64,000 nucleotides of DNA, from NCBI GenBank assembly GCA_023230325.1, contig JALNXN010000002.1, forward strand, positions 75,190 to 139,189. Direction: 5' to 3'. Numbering within the stretch: the stretch's first letter is position 1; every line of letters starts with the position of its first letter. Position numbers and translations under genes: made by a program. Source of the DNA: an archaeon. Its GTDB lineage: Archaea; Iainarchaeota; Iainarchaeia; Iainarchaeales; CSSED10-239. The notes beneath the pieces are model-generated. The model searched no databases. It saw nothing but the letters and a program-made list of their open reading frames with translations, and was not told where the DNA came from. This document shows positions 55,165-64,000 of this stretch, one piece after another.

Positions 55165-55701
55165 TTATTTTCTTTTAATCTTAATAATATCTTTAGGTTG
55201 ATGCTTTTTGCTTTTTTTCTGTGCAAGATCATAACGAAAATTGGAATTAAATTTTCTTGTAACTTCTTTAATCTTTCCATCAATAATAATTTTAATTTTC
55301 TTTTTCCCAGTCAACTTTTTATTAATTTCTCTAGTCCCATCAAAAGGTATCATCTCAATTGTCTTTATCTTATGATTAACCCTTAAATCTGCAAAGACTC
55401 TTGCTAAAAGTTTAGTCCCAATTCCACTTCTTGCTCTGTTTAGATCTATAAAAAACCTATCTACAAAAAAAGATTCTTTACTTTTAAAGTTCCCTAATAA
55501 ACCCCCAACAAGTTCACCTTTATTAAACATCAAATATAATTGTGACTCAGAGGTAAAGCCTTTCTTTAAAAAATTAACATATGACTTTTTAGGAACTGGA
55601 TCAATATCAATTTTATCAATTGCGTGCATTTGTAAAAATAAAGTATCTGTCAACTCTTCTTTGTTCTTAAAATTATATTTTTTATAAATTATTTCACTCA
55701 T
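55165..55701 (-). CDS. GNAT-family N-acetyltransferase-like protein
   Basis: 178 residues. ELVGGLLGNFKSKESFFVDRFFI (strands 4-5 of the fold) is followed by NRARSGIGTKLLARVFADLR, corresponding to the acetyl-CoA-binding R/Q-x-x-G-x-G/A loop. The C-terminal 50 residues are very basic (GKKKIKIIIDGKIKEV, KKSKKHQPKDIIKIKRK) and could bind nucleic acid. It would move an acetyl group to an amine, possibly on a ribosomal or RNA-binding protein; the target is unknown. Single gene, facing away from the DEAD helicase. Confidence 0.75.
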   Translation of the reverse strand: MSEIIYKKYNFKNKEELTDTLFLQMHAIDKIDIDPVPKKSYVNFLKKGFTSESQLYLMFNKGELVGGLLGNFKSKESFFVDRFFIDLNRARSGIGTKLLARVFADLRVNHKIKTIEMIPFDGTREINKKLTGKKKIKIIIDGKIKEVTRKFNSNFRYDLAQKKSKKHQPKDIIKIKRK

Positions 55702-55862
55702 TTCTAAAAAACCTTCTAAAATCTATACTTTTACACAATAATTAACCATAAATACATTTTAAAAGCTAATCTCTACTTAATATTATAATATAAGAAAGAA
55801 AAATGTTATAATTTAAACTATTTATATGAAATTTGTAATTTAAAATAAAACAAAATCTATTT

Positions 55863-55871
55863 CTTATAAAA
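55863..55871 (+). promoter_or_regulatory. TATA box of the DEAD-box helicase gene
   Basis: CTTATAAAA is centred 27 bases before ATG 55894, so transcription should start at or near the start codon (leaderless mRNA). No ribosome-binding site is present between them. Confidence 0.55.
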
Positions 55872-55893
55872 AAGTATAAAACGAGAATAAAAT

Positions 55894-57258
55894 ATGAATG
55901 AATTTAAAAAATTAGGACTTGATGACGATGTCTTAAAAGTTGTTAAGGAATTTGGATTTGAATATCCAACCGAAGTACAAGAAAAAACAATACCAATGAT
56001 TCTTAAAGGAGATAATGTTATTGCACAATCTGCAACAGGAACAGGAAAAACACTTGCTTTTCTTGCAGGGATCTTACAAACAATTGAACCTAAAAAAGAA
56101 ATACAAGCAATTATAATTACTCCAACTAGAGAACTTGCAAATCAAATCTATGAAGAAACAATTAAACTTGCAAAATATAAAAAACTAAATGCTTGTGTAG
56201 TTTATGGTGGAGTTTCAATTATTAACCAAAGAACAGCTCTTAAAAAAGCACAAATTGTAATTACAACACCTGGAAGATTTATAGATCACATAAATAGAAG
56301 AAACATAGAAAATTTAGATGCTACAAAGATAATTGTCTTAGATGAAGCAGATAGAATGTGTGATATGGGATTTTATGATGATATTACAAAGATAATAGAT
56401 AAAGCAAAAAATAGAAAACAAATACTTCTTTTCTCAGCAACAATTACAAGAGATGTTACTAAGTTAGAAAGAAAATATATGCACAATTCAAAAAGAGTTG
56501 TTGTTGACTTTTATGTTGATCCTTCAAAACTAAAGCAAGAGTTTTATGTTGTTAAAAGTAATGAAAAGATCTCTCTTTTAATTGATATTATCTTACAAAA
56601 AATTGAACAAAAAGCAATTATCTTTTGTAACACCAGAAGTACAGTTGATTTGATTGAGCAAAATTTAAATGCTAATGGAATTAAAGCTTTAAAATTACAT
56701 GGTGGAATGGAACAAAAGAAAAGATCAAACATCATTGATAGATATCAAAAAGAAAAAAGTGCAATTCTAGTTTCTACTGATGTTTCTGCAAGAGGTATAC
56801 ATATTGATGACCTTGACTTTATATACAACTTTGATCTTCCAAAAGATAGAAATCAATATATTCATAGAATTGGAAGAACTGCAAGAGCTGGAAAGGATGG
56901 AAAGGCAATTAGCTTCTTGCATAAAGAAGAGGTTAGAGAATTCTTACAGATGGCTAAAAAGTTTGACTTTATAATTGAAGAACAAAAGTTGCCTGACTTT
57001 AAAATAATAAATATTGTTAAACCACTTAGAACTAGACAACCAAAAGACAACTACACAAAATCCTCATACACAAGAAACAGATCTTCCTTTGCAAGAAACA
57101 GAGGTGGTAGAGGGGACAGAGAAGTTGAAGTTAAGACCTTGAAGTTTAATGACTTAGACAAATTTGAAAAAGAGCAAAAAGAATTTAGAAAGAAAAGAGT
57201 AAGTCATTTAAAAAAGCATGTACAGAAAAGAAAGATTAATAAATATTCAAAAAGATAA
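55894..57258 (+). CDS. DEAD-box RNA helicase
   Basis: 454 residues. Q motif FGFEYPTEVQEKTIP, Walker A SATGTGKT (46-53), PTRELANQ, TPGR, DEAD (150-153), SAT, then in domain 2 IIFCNTRSTVDLI, STDVSARGIHIDDLDFIYNF and HRIGRTARAGKDG. After residue 385 a basic, Arg-rich tail (YTRNRSSFARNRGGRGDREV) likely binds RNA. It unwinds short RNA duplexes with ATP, in ribosome assembly, RNA decay or cold response. Stands as a single-gene unit. Confidence 0.95.
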   Translation: MNEFKKLGLDDDVLKVVKEFGFEYPTEVQEKTIPMILKGDNVIAQSATGTGKTLAFLAGILQTIEPKKEIQAIIITPTRELANQIYEETIKLAKYKKLNACVVYGGVSIINQRTALKKAQIVITTPGRFIDHINRRNIENLDATKIIVLDEADRMCDMGFYDDITKIIDKAKNRKQILLFSATITRDVTKLERKYMHNSKRVVVDFYVDPSKLKQEFYVVKSNEKISLLIDIILQKIEQKAIIFCNTRSTVDLIEQNLNANGIKALKLHGGMEQKKRSNIIDRYQKEKSAILVSTDVSARGIHIDDLDFIYNFDLPKDRNQYIHRIGRTARAGKDGKAISFLHKEEVREFLQMAKKFDFIIEEQKLPDFKIINIVKPLRTRQPKDNYTKSSYTRNRSSFARNRGGRGDREVEVKTLKFNDLDKFEKEQKEFRKKRVSHLKKHVQKRKINKYSKR

Positions 57259-57260
57259 TT

Positions 57261-57308
57261 TTTTCTTTTTTTTTTTCTTTTTATATCTTTTAATTTCTTT
57301 TTTTTTCA
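57261..57308 (+). terminator. T-rich terminator after the helicase gene
   Basis: T6, T12 and T9 runs, broken by single bases, follow directly after the stop codon. This is a typical archaeal terminator. Confidence 0.65.
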
Positions 57309-57450
57309 ATTTATAATTTTAATTAATTTTCAACCTAACACCTCTTCTAAATTTAATTCCATCTTTTCCTTTTAAACCGAAACCTAATTATTTTCCTTCC
57401 ACAAATAAAACTCTAAAAATTAGAAACAAATAAAAATATGTTTGCACATA

Positions 57451-57462
57451 TATTATATATTT
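57451..57462 (+). promoter_or_regulatory. TATA box of the uvrACB operon
   Basis: TATTATATATTT lies about 40 bases before ATG 57498 of uvrA, leaving a leader of roughly 15 bases. No other promoter-like site was seen inside the operon. Confidence 0.5.
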
Positions 57463-57497
57463 CTCTATCTACTTCTTTAATTTAAATTTGAGTAACT

Positions 57498-60293
57498 ATG
57501 ATTGACAGTATTATTATTAGGGGTGCACGAGAGCACAATTTAAAAAACATAGATGTAACTATTCCAAAAAACAAATTAGTGGTTATCACTGGACTATCAG
57601 GGTCAGGTAAATCAACACTTGCCTTTGACACTATCTATGCAGAGGGGCAAAGAAGGTATGTTGAGTCCCTTTCTAGCTATGCAAGACAGTTTCTAGGGAT
57701 GATGACTAAGCCTGATGTTGACTCAATTGATGGACTTTCTCCAGCAATATCTATTGAACAAAAAACAACTTCTAAAAATCCACGTTCAACAGTTGGAACC
57801 ACCACAGAAATATATGATTATTTAAGATTGTTGTTTGCAAGAATTGGAACCCCCTACTGCCCTGTTCACAACATCAGAATTCAAGCACTTTCTCCTGACA
57901 AGATTGCAGAAACTATAAAAAATGATTTCAATTCCCAAATTACTGTTCTTTCCCCAATTGTCTCTAAAAAGAAAGGAACCTATGAAAAATTAATTGAAGA
58001 CCTAAACAAAGAAGGTTATTCAAAAGTTAGAGTAAATGGAAAGATATACAGGACTGATGAAAAAATACCACTTAGTAGATATAAGATGCATGACATAGAA
58101 ATTGTTATGGATAGAACAGATGCAATTAACACTTCAAGAATTACAGTTGCAATTGAAGAAGGTGTTAAAAAATCAGATGGGCTTATAAAAATCGTTGATG
58201 ATAAAAATAAAGAAAAATTATATTCAGCAAAACAAGCCTGCCCTGTGTGTGGACTTTCCTTTGAAGAACTGCAACCAAGAATGTTTTCTTTTAATTCCCC
58301 ATTTGGAGCTTGTGAAGAATGTTCTGGTCTTGGTATTAAGATGGAGTTTGACAAAGACCTAATTACCCCTGACCAAAATCTCTCAATTGCAGATGGTGCA
58401 ATTAAGTTATATAAAAACATAATTGATGGATGGAGAGTTCAACAGCTTGGAGTTGTTGCAAAAGAAAATGGTTTTGATATCTTTACACCAATCAACAAAC
58501 TTACAAAAAAACAAAAAGACATATTATTTTTTGGCTCTGAGAAAAGTATTGATTTTAAATTTGAAACAAAAAATGGAAATAGCTTTACACATAGTAGAAG
58601 CTGGGAAGGACTTATCCCTCAATCAGAAAGACTATACAGACAAACAGAGTCTGAATACAGGAAAAAAGAACTTGAAAAGTTTATGAAAACTAAAGACTGC
58701 CCAAAGTGTAAAGGTAAAAGATTAAAGGATAAGATTCTAGCTGTAAAGGTTAATAAAAAAAATATTATTGAAATTACAGAACTTTCAATTATTAAGATTA
58801 TTGATTTTTTTAAAAATATAAAAATTACAGAAAAAGAAAATGAAATTGCAAAACATATATTAAAAGAGATAAATTCTAGATTGGATTTTTTAGAAAAGGT
58901 TGGTCTTGGTTATCTCTCTTTATCAAGAACTGCTGGAAGCCTTTCAGGTGGAGAAGCACAAAGAATAAAGCTTGCAACTAATCTTGGAACAAATCTTACA
59001 GGTGTTTTGTATGTTCTTGATGAACCTTCAATTGGCTTGCATCAAAAGGATAATCAAAAACTAATTAATACTCTTTTTAAATTAAGAGACTTAGGTAACA
59101 CCTTGATTGTTGTTGAACATGATGAAGACACAATCAGACAAGCTGACTTTATTATTGACATGGGACCTGGAGCTGGAAGCCACGGAGGAGAAATAGTTGC
59201 CAAAGGTACTGCTAAAGAAATTGAAGACAACCCTAAATCACTTACAGGAAATTATTTACAAGGAAAAGAATTTATTGAAGTTCCTAAGAAAAGAAAAGAA
59301 TATAACACAACTCTTAAGATCTTTGGAGCAAAAGAGAATAATTTAAAAAATATAGATGTTGAAATCCCAATTGGGGTGTTGACTGCAATTACTGGAGTCT
59401 CAGGATCAGGAAAGTCAACCTTAATCTATGAGATCTTATATAAGGCTTTAATGAACAAATTTTATAGATCAAAATTTACACCTGGTAAACATAAAAGAAT
59501 AGATAGTGGAAAAATTGATAAAATTATCTCAATTGATCAATCTCCAATTGGAAGAACCCCAAGAAGTAATCCTGCAACCTACACAAAAGTCTTTGATGAG
59601 ATTAGAAAAATTTTTACAGCAACAAGGGATGCAAGGGTTAAAGGCTTTGATATTGGAAGGTTCTCTTTTAATGTTAAGGAAGGAAGATGTCCTGTCTGTT
59701 CAGGAGATGGACAAATTAAAATTGAGATGAATTTTTTACCTGACATCTACATTGATTGTGAGGAGTGCAAGGGTAAGCGATATAATAAAGAAACACTTTT
59801 AATAAAGTATAAAGACAAAACCATAGCAGATGTCTTAGATATGTCAGTTGAAGAAGCCTATTATTTTTTTGAAAATATACCTTTAATTAAAAGAAAGTTA
59901 AAAACCTTGATGGATGTTGGTCTCTCATACATTAAGTTAGGACAAAGCTCTGTTACCTTGTCTGGTGGAGAAGCACAAAGAATAAAGATTACAAGAGAAC
60001 TTTCAAAGAGTGCAAGTGGAAACACCATCTACCTTCTAGATGAACCAACCACTGGTCTTCACTTCCATGATGTTAAAAAATTAGTTGAAGTTTTAAAAAG
60101 ATTGATCAAGAAGGGAAACACAGTTGTTGTTATTGAGCACAACCTTGAGGTAATCAAATCAGTTGATTACATAATTGATCTTGGTCCTGATGGTGGAGAA
60201 AATGGAGGAGAGATTATTGCTAAAGGCACTCCTGAACAACTAATCAAAAGTCAAAAAAGCTACACAGCAAAATACTTAAAGAAGGTTTTATGA
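57498..60293 (+). CDS. uvrA: UvrA excinuclease ABC subunit A
   Basis: 931 residues, normal length. Two ABC ATPase halves: Walker [10 protein letters not shown] (32-40) and GVSGSGKST (about 632-640), each with signature [10 protein letters not shown]. Zinc modules: CPVCGLSF...CEECSGLG near 248, CPKCKGKRL near 394 and CPVCSGDGQ...CEECKGKRY near 732. Dimeric UvrA scans DNA for bulky lesions and loads UvrB. It overlaps uvrC by 4 bases (ATGA). UvrABC is bacterial in origin and was acquired by several archaeal groups; the AT-rich codon use here matches the neighbours, so any transfer is old. Confidence 0.97.
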   Translation: MIDSIIIRGAREHNLKNIDVTIPKNKLVVITGLSGSGKSTLAFDTIYAEGQRRYVESLSSYARQFLGMMTKPDVDSIDGLSPAISIEQKTTSKNPRSTVGTTTEIYDYLRLLFARIGTPYCPVHNIRIQALSPDKIAETIKNDFNSQITVLSPIVSKKKGTYEKLIEDLNKEGYSKVRVNGKIYRTDEKIPLSRYKMHDIEIVMDRTDAINTSRITVAIEEGVKKSDGLIKIVDDKNKEKLYSAKQACPVCGLSFEELQPRMFSFNSPFGACEECSGLGIKMEFDKDLITPDQNLSIADGAIKLYKNIIDGWRVQQLGVVAKENGFDIFTPINKLTKKQKDILFFGSEKSIDFKFETKNGNSFTHSRSWEGLIPQSERLYRQTESEYRKKELEKFMKTKDCPKCKGKRLKDKILAVKVNKKNIIEITELSIIKIIDFFKNIKITEKENEIAKHILKEINSRLDFLEKVGLGYLSLSRTAGSLSGGEAQRIKLATNLGTNLTGVLYVLDEPSIGLHQKDNQKLINTLFKLRDLGNTLIVVEHDEDTIRQADFIIDMGPGAGSHGGEIVAKGTAKEIEDNPKSLTGNYLQGKEFIEVPKKRKEYNTTLKIFGAKENNLKNIDVEIPIGVLTAITGVSGSGKSTLIYEILYKALMNKFYRSKFTPGKHKRIDSGKIDKIISIDQSPIGRTPRSNPATYTKVFDEIRKIFTATRDARVKGFDIGRFSFNVKEGRCPVCSGDGQIKIEMNFLPDIYIDCEECKGKRYNKETLLIKYKDKTIADVLDMSVEEAYYFFENIPLIKRKLKTLMDVGLSYIKLGQSSVTLSGGEAQRIKITRELSKSASGNTIYLLDEPTTGLHFHDVKKLVEVLKRLIKKGNTVVVIEHNLEVIKSVDYIIDLGPDGGENGGEIIAKGTPEQLIKSQKSYTAKYLKKVL

Positions 60294-61846
60294 ACTTAAA
60301 AGAGATTCCCTCTAAGCCAGGGTGTTATATCTTTAAAGATAAGAAAGAAAATATCATCTATATTGGTAAAGCCAAAGACCTTAAAAAAAGAGTTGGAAGT
60401 TATTTTTTATCTAAGGACAATACTATTAAAAATCAGAGACTTATAGAGAACATTGAAAGTGTTGACTACATAATTACTAAAAACGAAATTGAAGCACTTA
60501 TCTTAGAAAACACCTTAATTAAAAAGAACAAACCAAAATATAATGTTGAACTTAAAAATAATGAAAGGTATGCTTACATAAAGATTACCTCTGAAAAAAT
60601 ACCAAGGGTAATTGTGTCAAGAGACAGAAAAGATAAGAATGGAATTTATTATGGACCATTTGTAAGTGCACAAAAAAGGGACTACATCATTAAAACCTTA
60701 AACAAAGTCTTTAAGCTAAGAACTTGTAAAACCCTAAGAAAAAAACCATGTCTTAGATTTTACATGAACCAGTGTAATGGTGTGTGCTTTGGAAAAGAGC
60801 CTGTTAGTGAATATTTAAAACGAATTGAGGAAGTTAAACTTATACTTTCTGGAAAAACACAAGAAATAATTTCAAACTTAGAAAAAAAAATGAAAGTTTT
60901 TTCAAAAGAGCAGAATTTTGAAAGTGCATTAATCTTAAGGGATAGAATTACTTCTATAAAATATCTAGACACAAAGCAGATGATGGAGAGGAATAAAAAA
61001 AATAATGAAGATATTATTAATTTTTCTTTTAAAGACAAGCAAGCTTACTTTCTTTTATTTAATATCAATAAAGGGAACTTGATCAACAAACAAGAATTTG
61101 CACTAGACAGAGAGCAATTTAAAACACTTGATGATTTTTTAATTAATTATTATTCAAACACAAAACTTCCAAAAGAGTTGATTGTTCCTAAAAGCCTAAA
61201 GCCAAACACCATTAAATACCTAAACAAACTCTCTAAACAAAAATTAATAATCAATGTCCCAAAGAAGGGAGATAAAAAGAAACTATTGGACCTAATCTCA
61301 GAAAATATAAGATATCTTTTCTTTAACAAACTAGATGTTGTTGAAAATTTAAAAACCAAATTGAACTTGAAAAAAACACCTCTTGTCATTGAGTGCTTTG
61401 ATGTCTCTCATCTCTCCGGAACTAACATTGTAGCATCAATGGTTCAATTTAAAAATGGTAAACCTAATAAAAAGGAATACAGGAGATATAAAATTAAAGA
61501 TGTTTTAGAAAATAATGATTATGAGTCAATTAAAGAGGTAGTCTTTAGAAGATATAAAAGATTACTTTTAGAAAATAAAAGCCTACCTGATTTGATTGTT
61601 ATTGATGGAGGAAAAGGACAACTTTCCTCTGCAATCTCCTCTCTAAAAAAACTAAACATAGATGTTAACAACCAAGACATAATCTCAATTGCAAAAAAAG
61701 AAGAAGAAATCTTTAATGCAAATAACTTAATCCCAATCAAGCTGAATAAAAAGGACAGTCCCTTACACCTCCTTCAATTTATAAGAGATGAATCACATAG
61801 ATTTGCAATTACCTACCAAAAAAAACTAAGACTAAAAGAACTGTAA
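60290..61846 (+). CDS. uvrC: UvrC excinuclease subunit C, lacking the C-terminal HhH domain
   Basis: 518 residues. The N-terminal GIY-YIG nuclease has PGCYIFKDKKENIIYIGKAKDLKKRVGSYF-like sequence from residue 10. Four cysteines (RTC, KPC, NQC, GVC at about 146-166) fit the iron-sulfur site described for UvrC. The UVR motif that binds UvrB is EQNFESALILRDRITSI. The RNase H-like second nuclease starts ECFDVSHLSGTNIV. The protein ends right after RDESHRFAITYQKKLRLKEL, so the tandem helix-hairpin-helix domain found in bacterial UvrC is absent. It makes the cuts on both sides of the lesion. Confidence 0.95.
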   Translation: MNLKEIPSKPGCYIFKDKKENIIYIGKAKDLKKRVGSYFLSKDNTIKNQRLIENIESVDYIITKNEIEALILENTLIKKNKPKYNVELKNNERYAYIKITSEKIPRVIVSRDRKDKNGIYYGPFVSAQKRDYIIKTLNKVFKLRTCKTLRKKPCLRFYMNQCNGVCFGKEPVSEYLKRIEEVKLILSGKTQEIISNLEKKMKVFSKEQNFESALILRDRITSIKYLDTKQMMERNKKNNEDIINFSFKDKQAYFLLFNINKGNLINKQEFALDREQFKTLDDFLINYYSNTKLPKELIVPKSLKPNTIKYLNKLSKQKLIINVPKKGDKKKLLDLISENIRYLFFNKLDVVENLKTKLNLKKTPLVIECFDVSHLSGTNIVASMVQFKNGKPNKKEYRRYKIKDVLENNDYESIKEVVFRRYKRLLLENKSLPDLIVIDGGKGQLSSAISSLKKLNIDVNNQDIISIAKKEEEIFNANNLIPIKLNKKDSPLHLLQFIRDESHRFAITYQKKLRLKEL

Positions 61847-61859
61847 AAGAAAAGTAAAT

Positions 61860-63812
61860 ATGGAAAATAAATTTAAATTAATTTCAAAATTTAAGCCTAA
61901 AGGGGATCAACCAAAAGCAATCAAAGAGCTCTCAGACGGTCTTTTAAAAAATGGAAAGGAAGATAGAAGAAACTTTCAAACTTTACTTGGAGTAACAGGC
62001 TCAGGAAAAACATTTTCTGTTTCTAATGTTATTGAAAAATATCAAAAACCAACTCTTGTTATTGCACATAATAAGACTTTAGCTGCTCAACTTTACAATG
62101 AATTTAAGGAATTTTTCCCTAATAATAAAGTAGAATATTTTGTATCTTATTATGACTTTTACCAACCTGAAAGTTATCTACCAACAAGAGACCTTTATAT
62201 TGAAAAGAACACAAAGGTTAATGCAGAAATTGAAAAATTAAGGTTAAGAGCAACAGCAGCACTAACCTCCAGAAATGATGTCATAATTGTTGCTTCAGTC
62301 TCCTGTATCTATGGTCTTGGAAATCCAGAAAATTATAAGGAACTTTCAGTCCCTGTCTTTGTTTCTCAAAAGATTGAAAGAAAAAAACTCTTAGATAAAT
62401 TTTTAGATATCCAATATCAAAGAAATGATAATAACTTAGAGCCTGGAAACTTTAGAGTTAGAGGACAGACAATTGACATCATCCCTGCTTACTATGAAAA
62501 CATCATTAGAATTGAGATGTTTGGAGATGAAATTGAAAGGATCTTAGAAATTGATAAGCTTGATAACACTGTTGTTGCTAAAATGAAATCAATTAAAATT
62601 CATCCAGCTAAGCACTTTGTTATCAAGGAGGGTCAGAAAGAAAAGGCCTTAATTGAAATTAAAAAAGAACTTGAAAAAAGGCTTCCAGAACTTGAACCAA
62701 TTGCACAACAGAGGTTATCTCAAAGGGTAAGGTATGATCTTGAGATGATCAAAGAAACAGGATACTGTAATGGAATTGAAAACTATTCAAGATTTTTTGA
62801 TAACAGAAGGGAAGGGCAAAGGCCTTTCTGCCTAATTGATTATTTTCCTAAAGACTTTCTATTGGTTATTGATGAGAGCCACCAAACAATTCCTCAGATT
62901 AATGGAATGTATGCTGGGGACTACTCAAGAAAAAGAAATCTTGTAGACTATGGTTTTAGGTTACCCTCAGCTCTTGACAACAGACCTCTAAAGTTTAAAG
63001 AGTTTGAAAAGATTTTTATGAGAAATGTTATCTTTGTTTCTGCAACCCCTAGCGAGTATGAGACAAGTAACTCTTGTAAAATTGTTGAACAGATAATAAG
63101 ACCTACAGGGCTTGTTGACCCAGAAGTTGAGATTAGAAGCACTAAGTCCCAAATAACAGACCTGATTAAAGAAATTCTTGCAACTATTAAAAAAAAGGAA
63201 AGAATATTAGTCACAACACTTACAAAGAAACTAGCTGAAGAAGTCTCTGAATTTTTAGCTGAAAAAGGAATAAGGACAAGATATTTACATTCTGAGATTA
63301 ATACTCTTGAAAGAACAGAAATTATTAGAGAATTAAGATTAGGAAAGTTTGATTGCTTAGTTGGAATTAATTTACTAAGAGAGGGAATTGATATTCCTGA
63401 AGTTTCCCTTATTGGAATATTAGATGCTGACAAGGAAGGTTTTTTAAGAGATAAAAAAAGTCTAATTCAGATAATTGGGAGGGCAGCAAGAAACAGTAAC
63501 TCTAAAGTTATTCTTTATGCAGACATCATTACCAAGTCAATCAAAGGAGCAATTGATGAAACAAAGAGAAGAAGGAATATACAGATTGCATATAATAAAA
63601 AGCACAACATTATACCAAAAACCATAATTAAAGAAATACCTACAAAGGAAAGAGAAATTAAAGATGTGAAGAGCATACCAAAAGCAGAAGTTCCAAAAAC
63701 CATAAAGATTTTAGAAAAGGAAATGAAAAAAGCCTCAGAGGATCTTGATTTTGAAAAAGCAATATTTTTAAGAGACAAAATAAATGCTTTAAAAGAGAGA
63801 AGTAAACTATAA
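61860..63812 (+). CDS. uvrB: UvrB excinuclease subunit B
   Basis: 650 residues. Walker A GVTGSGKT is at 44-51. The beta-hairpin region VSYYDFYQPESYLPTRD, DESH near 338, SATPSEYE, then helicase motifs GINLLREGIDIPEV and QIIGRAARNSNSKVI follow. The C-terminal UVR motif LDFEKAIFLRDKINALKE binds UvrC. UvrB verifies damage and holds the pre-incision complex. It follows uvrC by 13 bases with AAGAAAAG before the ATG. The order uvrA-uvrC-uvrB in one operon is unusual for bacteria. Confidence 0.97.
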   Translation: MENKFKLISKFKPKGDQPKAIKELSDGLLKNGKEDRRNFQTLLGVTGSGKTFSVSNVIEKYQKPTLVIAHNKTLAAQLYNEFKEFFPNNKVEYFVSYYDFYQPESYLPTRDLYIEKNTKVNAEIEKLRLRATAALTSRNDVIIVASVSCIYGLGNPENYKELSVPVFVSQKIERKKLLDKFLDIQYQRNDNNLEPGNFRVRGQTIDIIPAYYENIIRIEMFGDEIERILEIDKLDNTVVAKMKSIKIHPAKHFVIKEGQKEKALIEIKKELEKRLPELEPIAQQRLSQRVRYDLEMIKETGYCNGIENYSRFFDNRREGQRPFCLIDYFPKDFLLVIDESHQTIPQINGMYAGDYSRKRNLVDYGFRLPSALDNRPLKFKEFEKIFMRNVIFVSATPSEYETSNSCKIVEQIIRPTGLVDPEVEIRSTKSQITDLIKEILATIKKKERILVTTLTKKLAEEVSEFLAEKGIRTRYLHSEINTLERTEIIRELRLGKFDCLVGINLLREGIDIPEVSLIGILDADKEGFLRDKKSLIQIIGRAARNSNSKVILYADIITKSIKGAIDETKRRRNIQIAYNKKHNIIPKTIIKEIPTKEREIKDVKSIPKAEVPKTIKILEKEMKKASEDLDFEKAIFLRDKINALKERSKL

Positions 63813-63837
63813 GTGTCCAATAAATAATGTATTTAGT

Positions 63838-63900
63838 AATTTGCAGTTTTCTTAATTCTAAATTTAATTTGCAGTTTTATTAATTCTAAATTTAATTTCT
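63838..63900. repeat. Two copies of a short A/T direct repeat
   Basis: AATTTGCAGTTTT followed by TTAATTCTAAATTT occurs twice in about 65 bases after uvrB. No gene can be drawn between 63813 and the window end. Role unknown; the T-rich parts may end the uvr transcript. Confidence 0.55.
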
Positions 63901-64000
63901 TTATTTTTAACTAGGCACAAAATCTATTTCTCACAACATTAGATTTTAAATTAAAAGAAATACAAAAATATAATTTTAAAACTATTCCAATCTAAAATTA

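Noticed and set aside
55080-55283. 67-codon minus-strand frame
   Set aside because: Its first part overlaps the GNAT gene in another frame, and the rest is low-complexity A/T DNA.

Overview
This is a very AT-rich, gene-dense stretch of an archaeal chromosome. The archaeal signs are two type IV pilins with archaeal N-termini, an archaeal prepilin peptidase, an NMD3 homologue overlapping a beta-CASP ribonuclease, NurA, TATA boxes sitting 25-30 nt before leaderless or nearly leaderless starts, and tRNAs without an encoded CCA. Alongside them are bacterial-type UvrABC and a bacterial-like SerRS. Very low GC, many secreted proteins without known function, short or reduced versions of housekeeping proteins and bacterial-type excision repair together suggest a DPANN archaeon, perhaps of the Woesearchaeota/Pacearchaeota kind. 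That placement is inference from gene content, not a phylogeny.

Layout. 1-11.4 kb (minus strand) is a cell-surface block: a left-truncated M6-type zinc metalloprotease, a class III signal-peptide (pilin-like) protein, a 2673-residue membrane-anchored surface protein and a small membrane protein. 11.7-14.6 kb holds a winged-helix regulator with a possible self-operator, NurA behind a duplicated promoter, and HtpX. 14.7-18.9 kb is a tandem triplet of secreted paralogues built from decapeptide-like TTNKI repeats resembling fibre stalks. 19.0-20.7 kb has a metallo-beta-lactamase nuclease-like protein and a 764-base AT-rich gap with a possible structured RNA. 20.7-28.2 kb is a compact pilus locus: prepilin peptidase, a GspE/ArlI-type ATPase whose Walker A motif is destroyed, two TadC/GspF platform proteins, a DUF192 protein and two pilins.

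28.3-36.9 kb holds a PHP phosphoesterase, the aCPSF2-like ribonuclease with NMD3, the TrkA/TrkH potassium system, two micro-genes (an acidic 56-mer and a basic 27-mer), tRNA-Arg(CCT), adenylate kinase and a coiled-coil protein. 36.9-48 kb has two secreted beta-sandwich proteins, SMC, a HIT protein, SerRS, an SlyD-like FKBP, a CruF-like membrane protein and an MscS channel. 48.2-53.7 kb is a MacB-like ABC module with one ATPase and two permeases, interleaved with a methyltransferase-like protein, a small coiled coil and a secreted CARDB-like protein. 53.8-55.7 kb has tRNA-Thr(TGT), a small membrane protein, a UPF0175-type antitoxin with a damaged PIN-type toxin, and a GNAT protein. 55.9-63.8 kb has a DEAD-box helicase and a uvrA-uvrC-uvrB operon in which UvrC lacks its C-terminal HhH domain.

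Much of the window builds the cell surface. Pilus, fibre-like triplet, giant anchored protein, secreted protease and a MacB-type exporter lie close together, as would suit a small cell that attaches to partners or particles. No CRISPR array, insertion sequence or prophage was seen.
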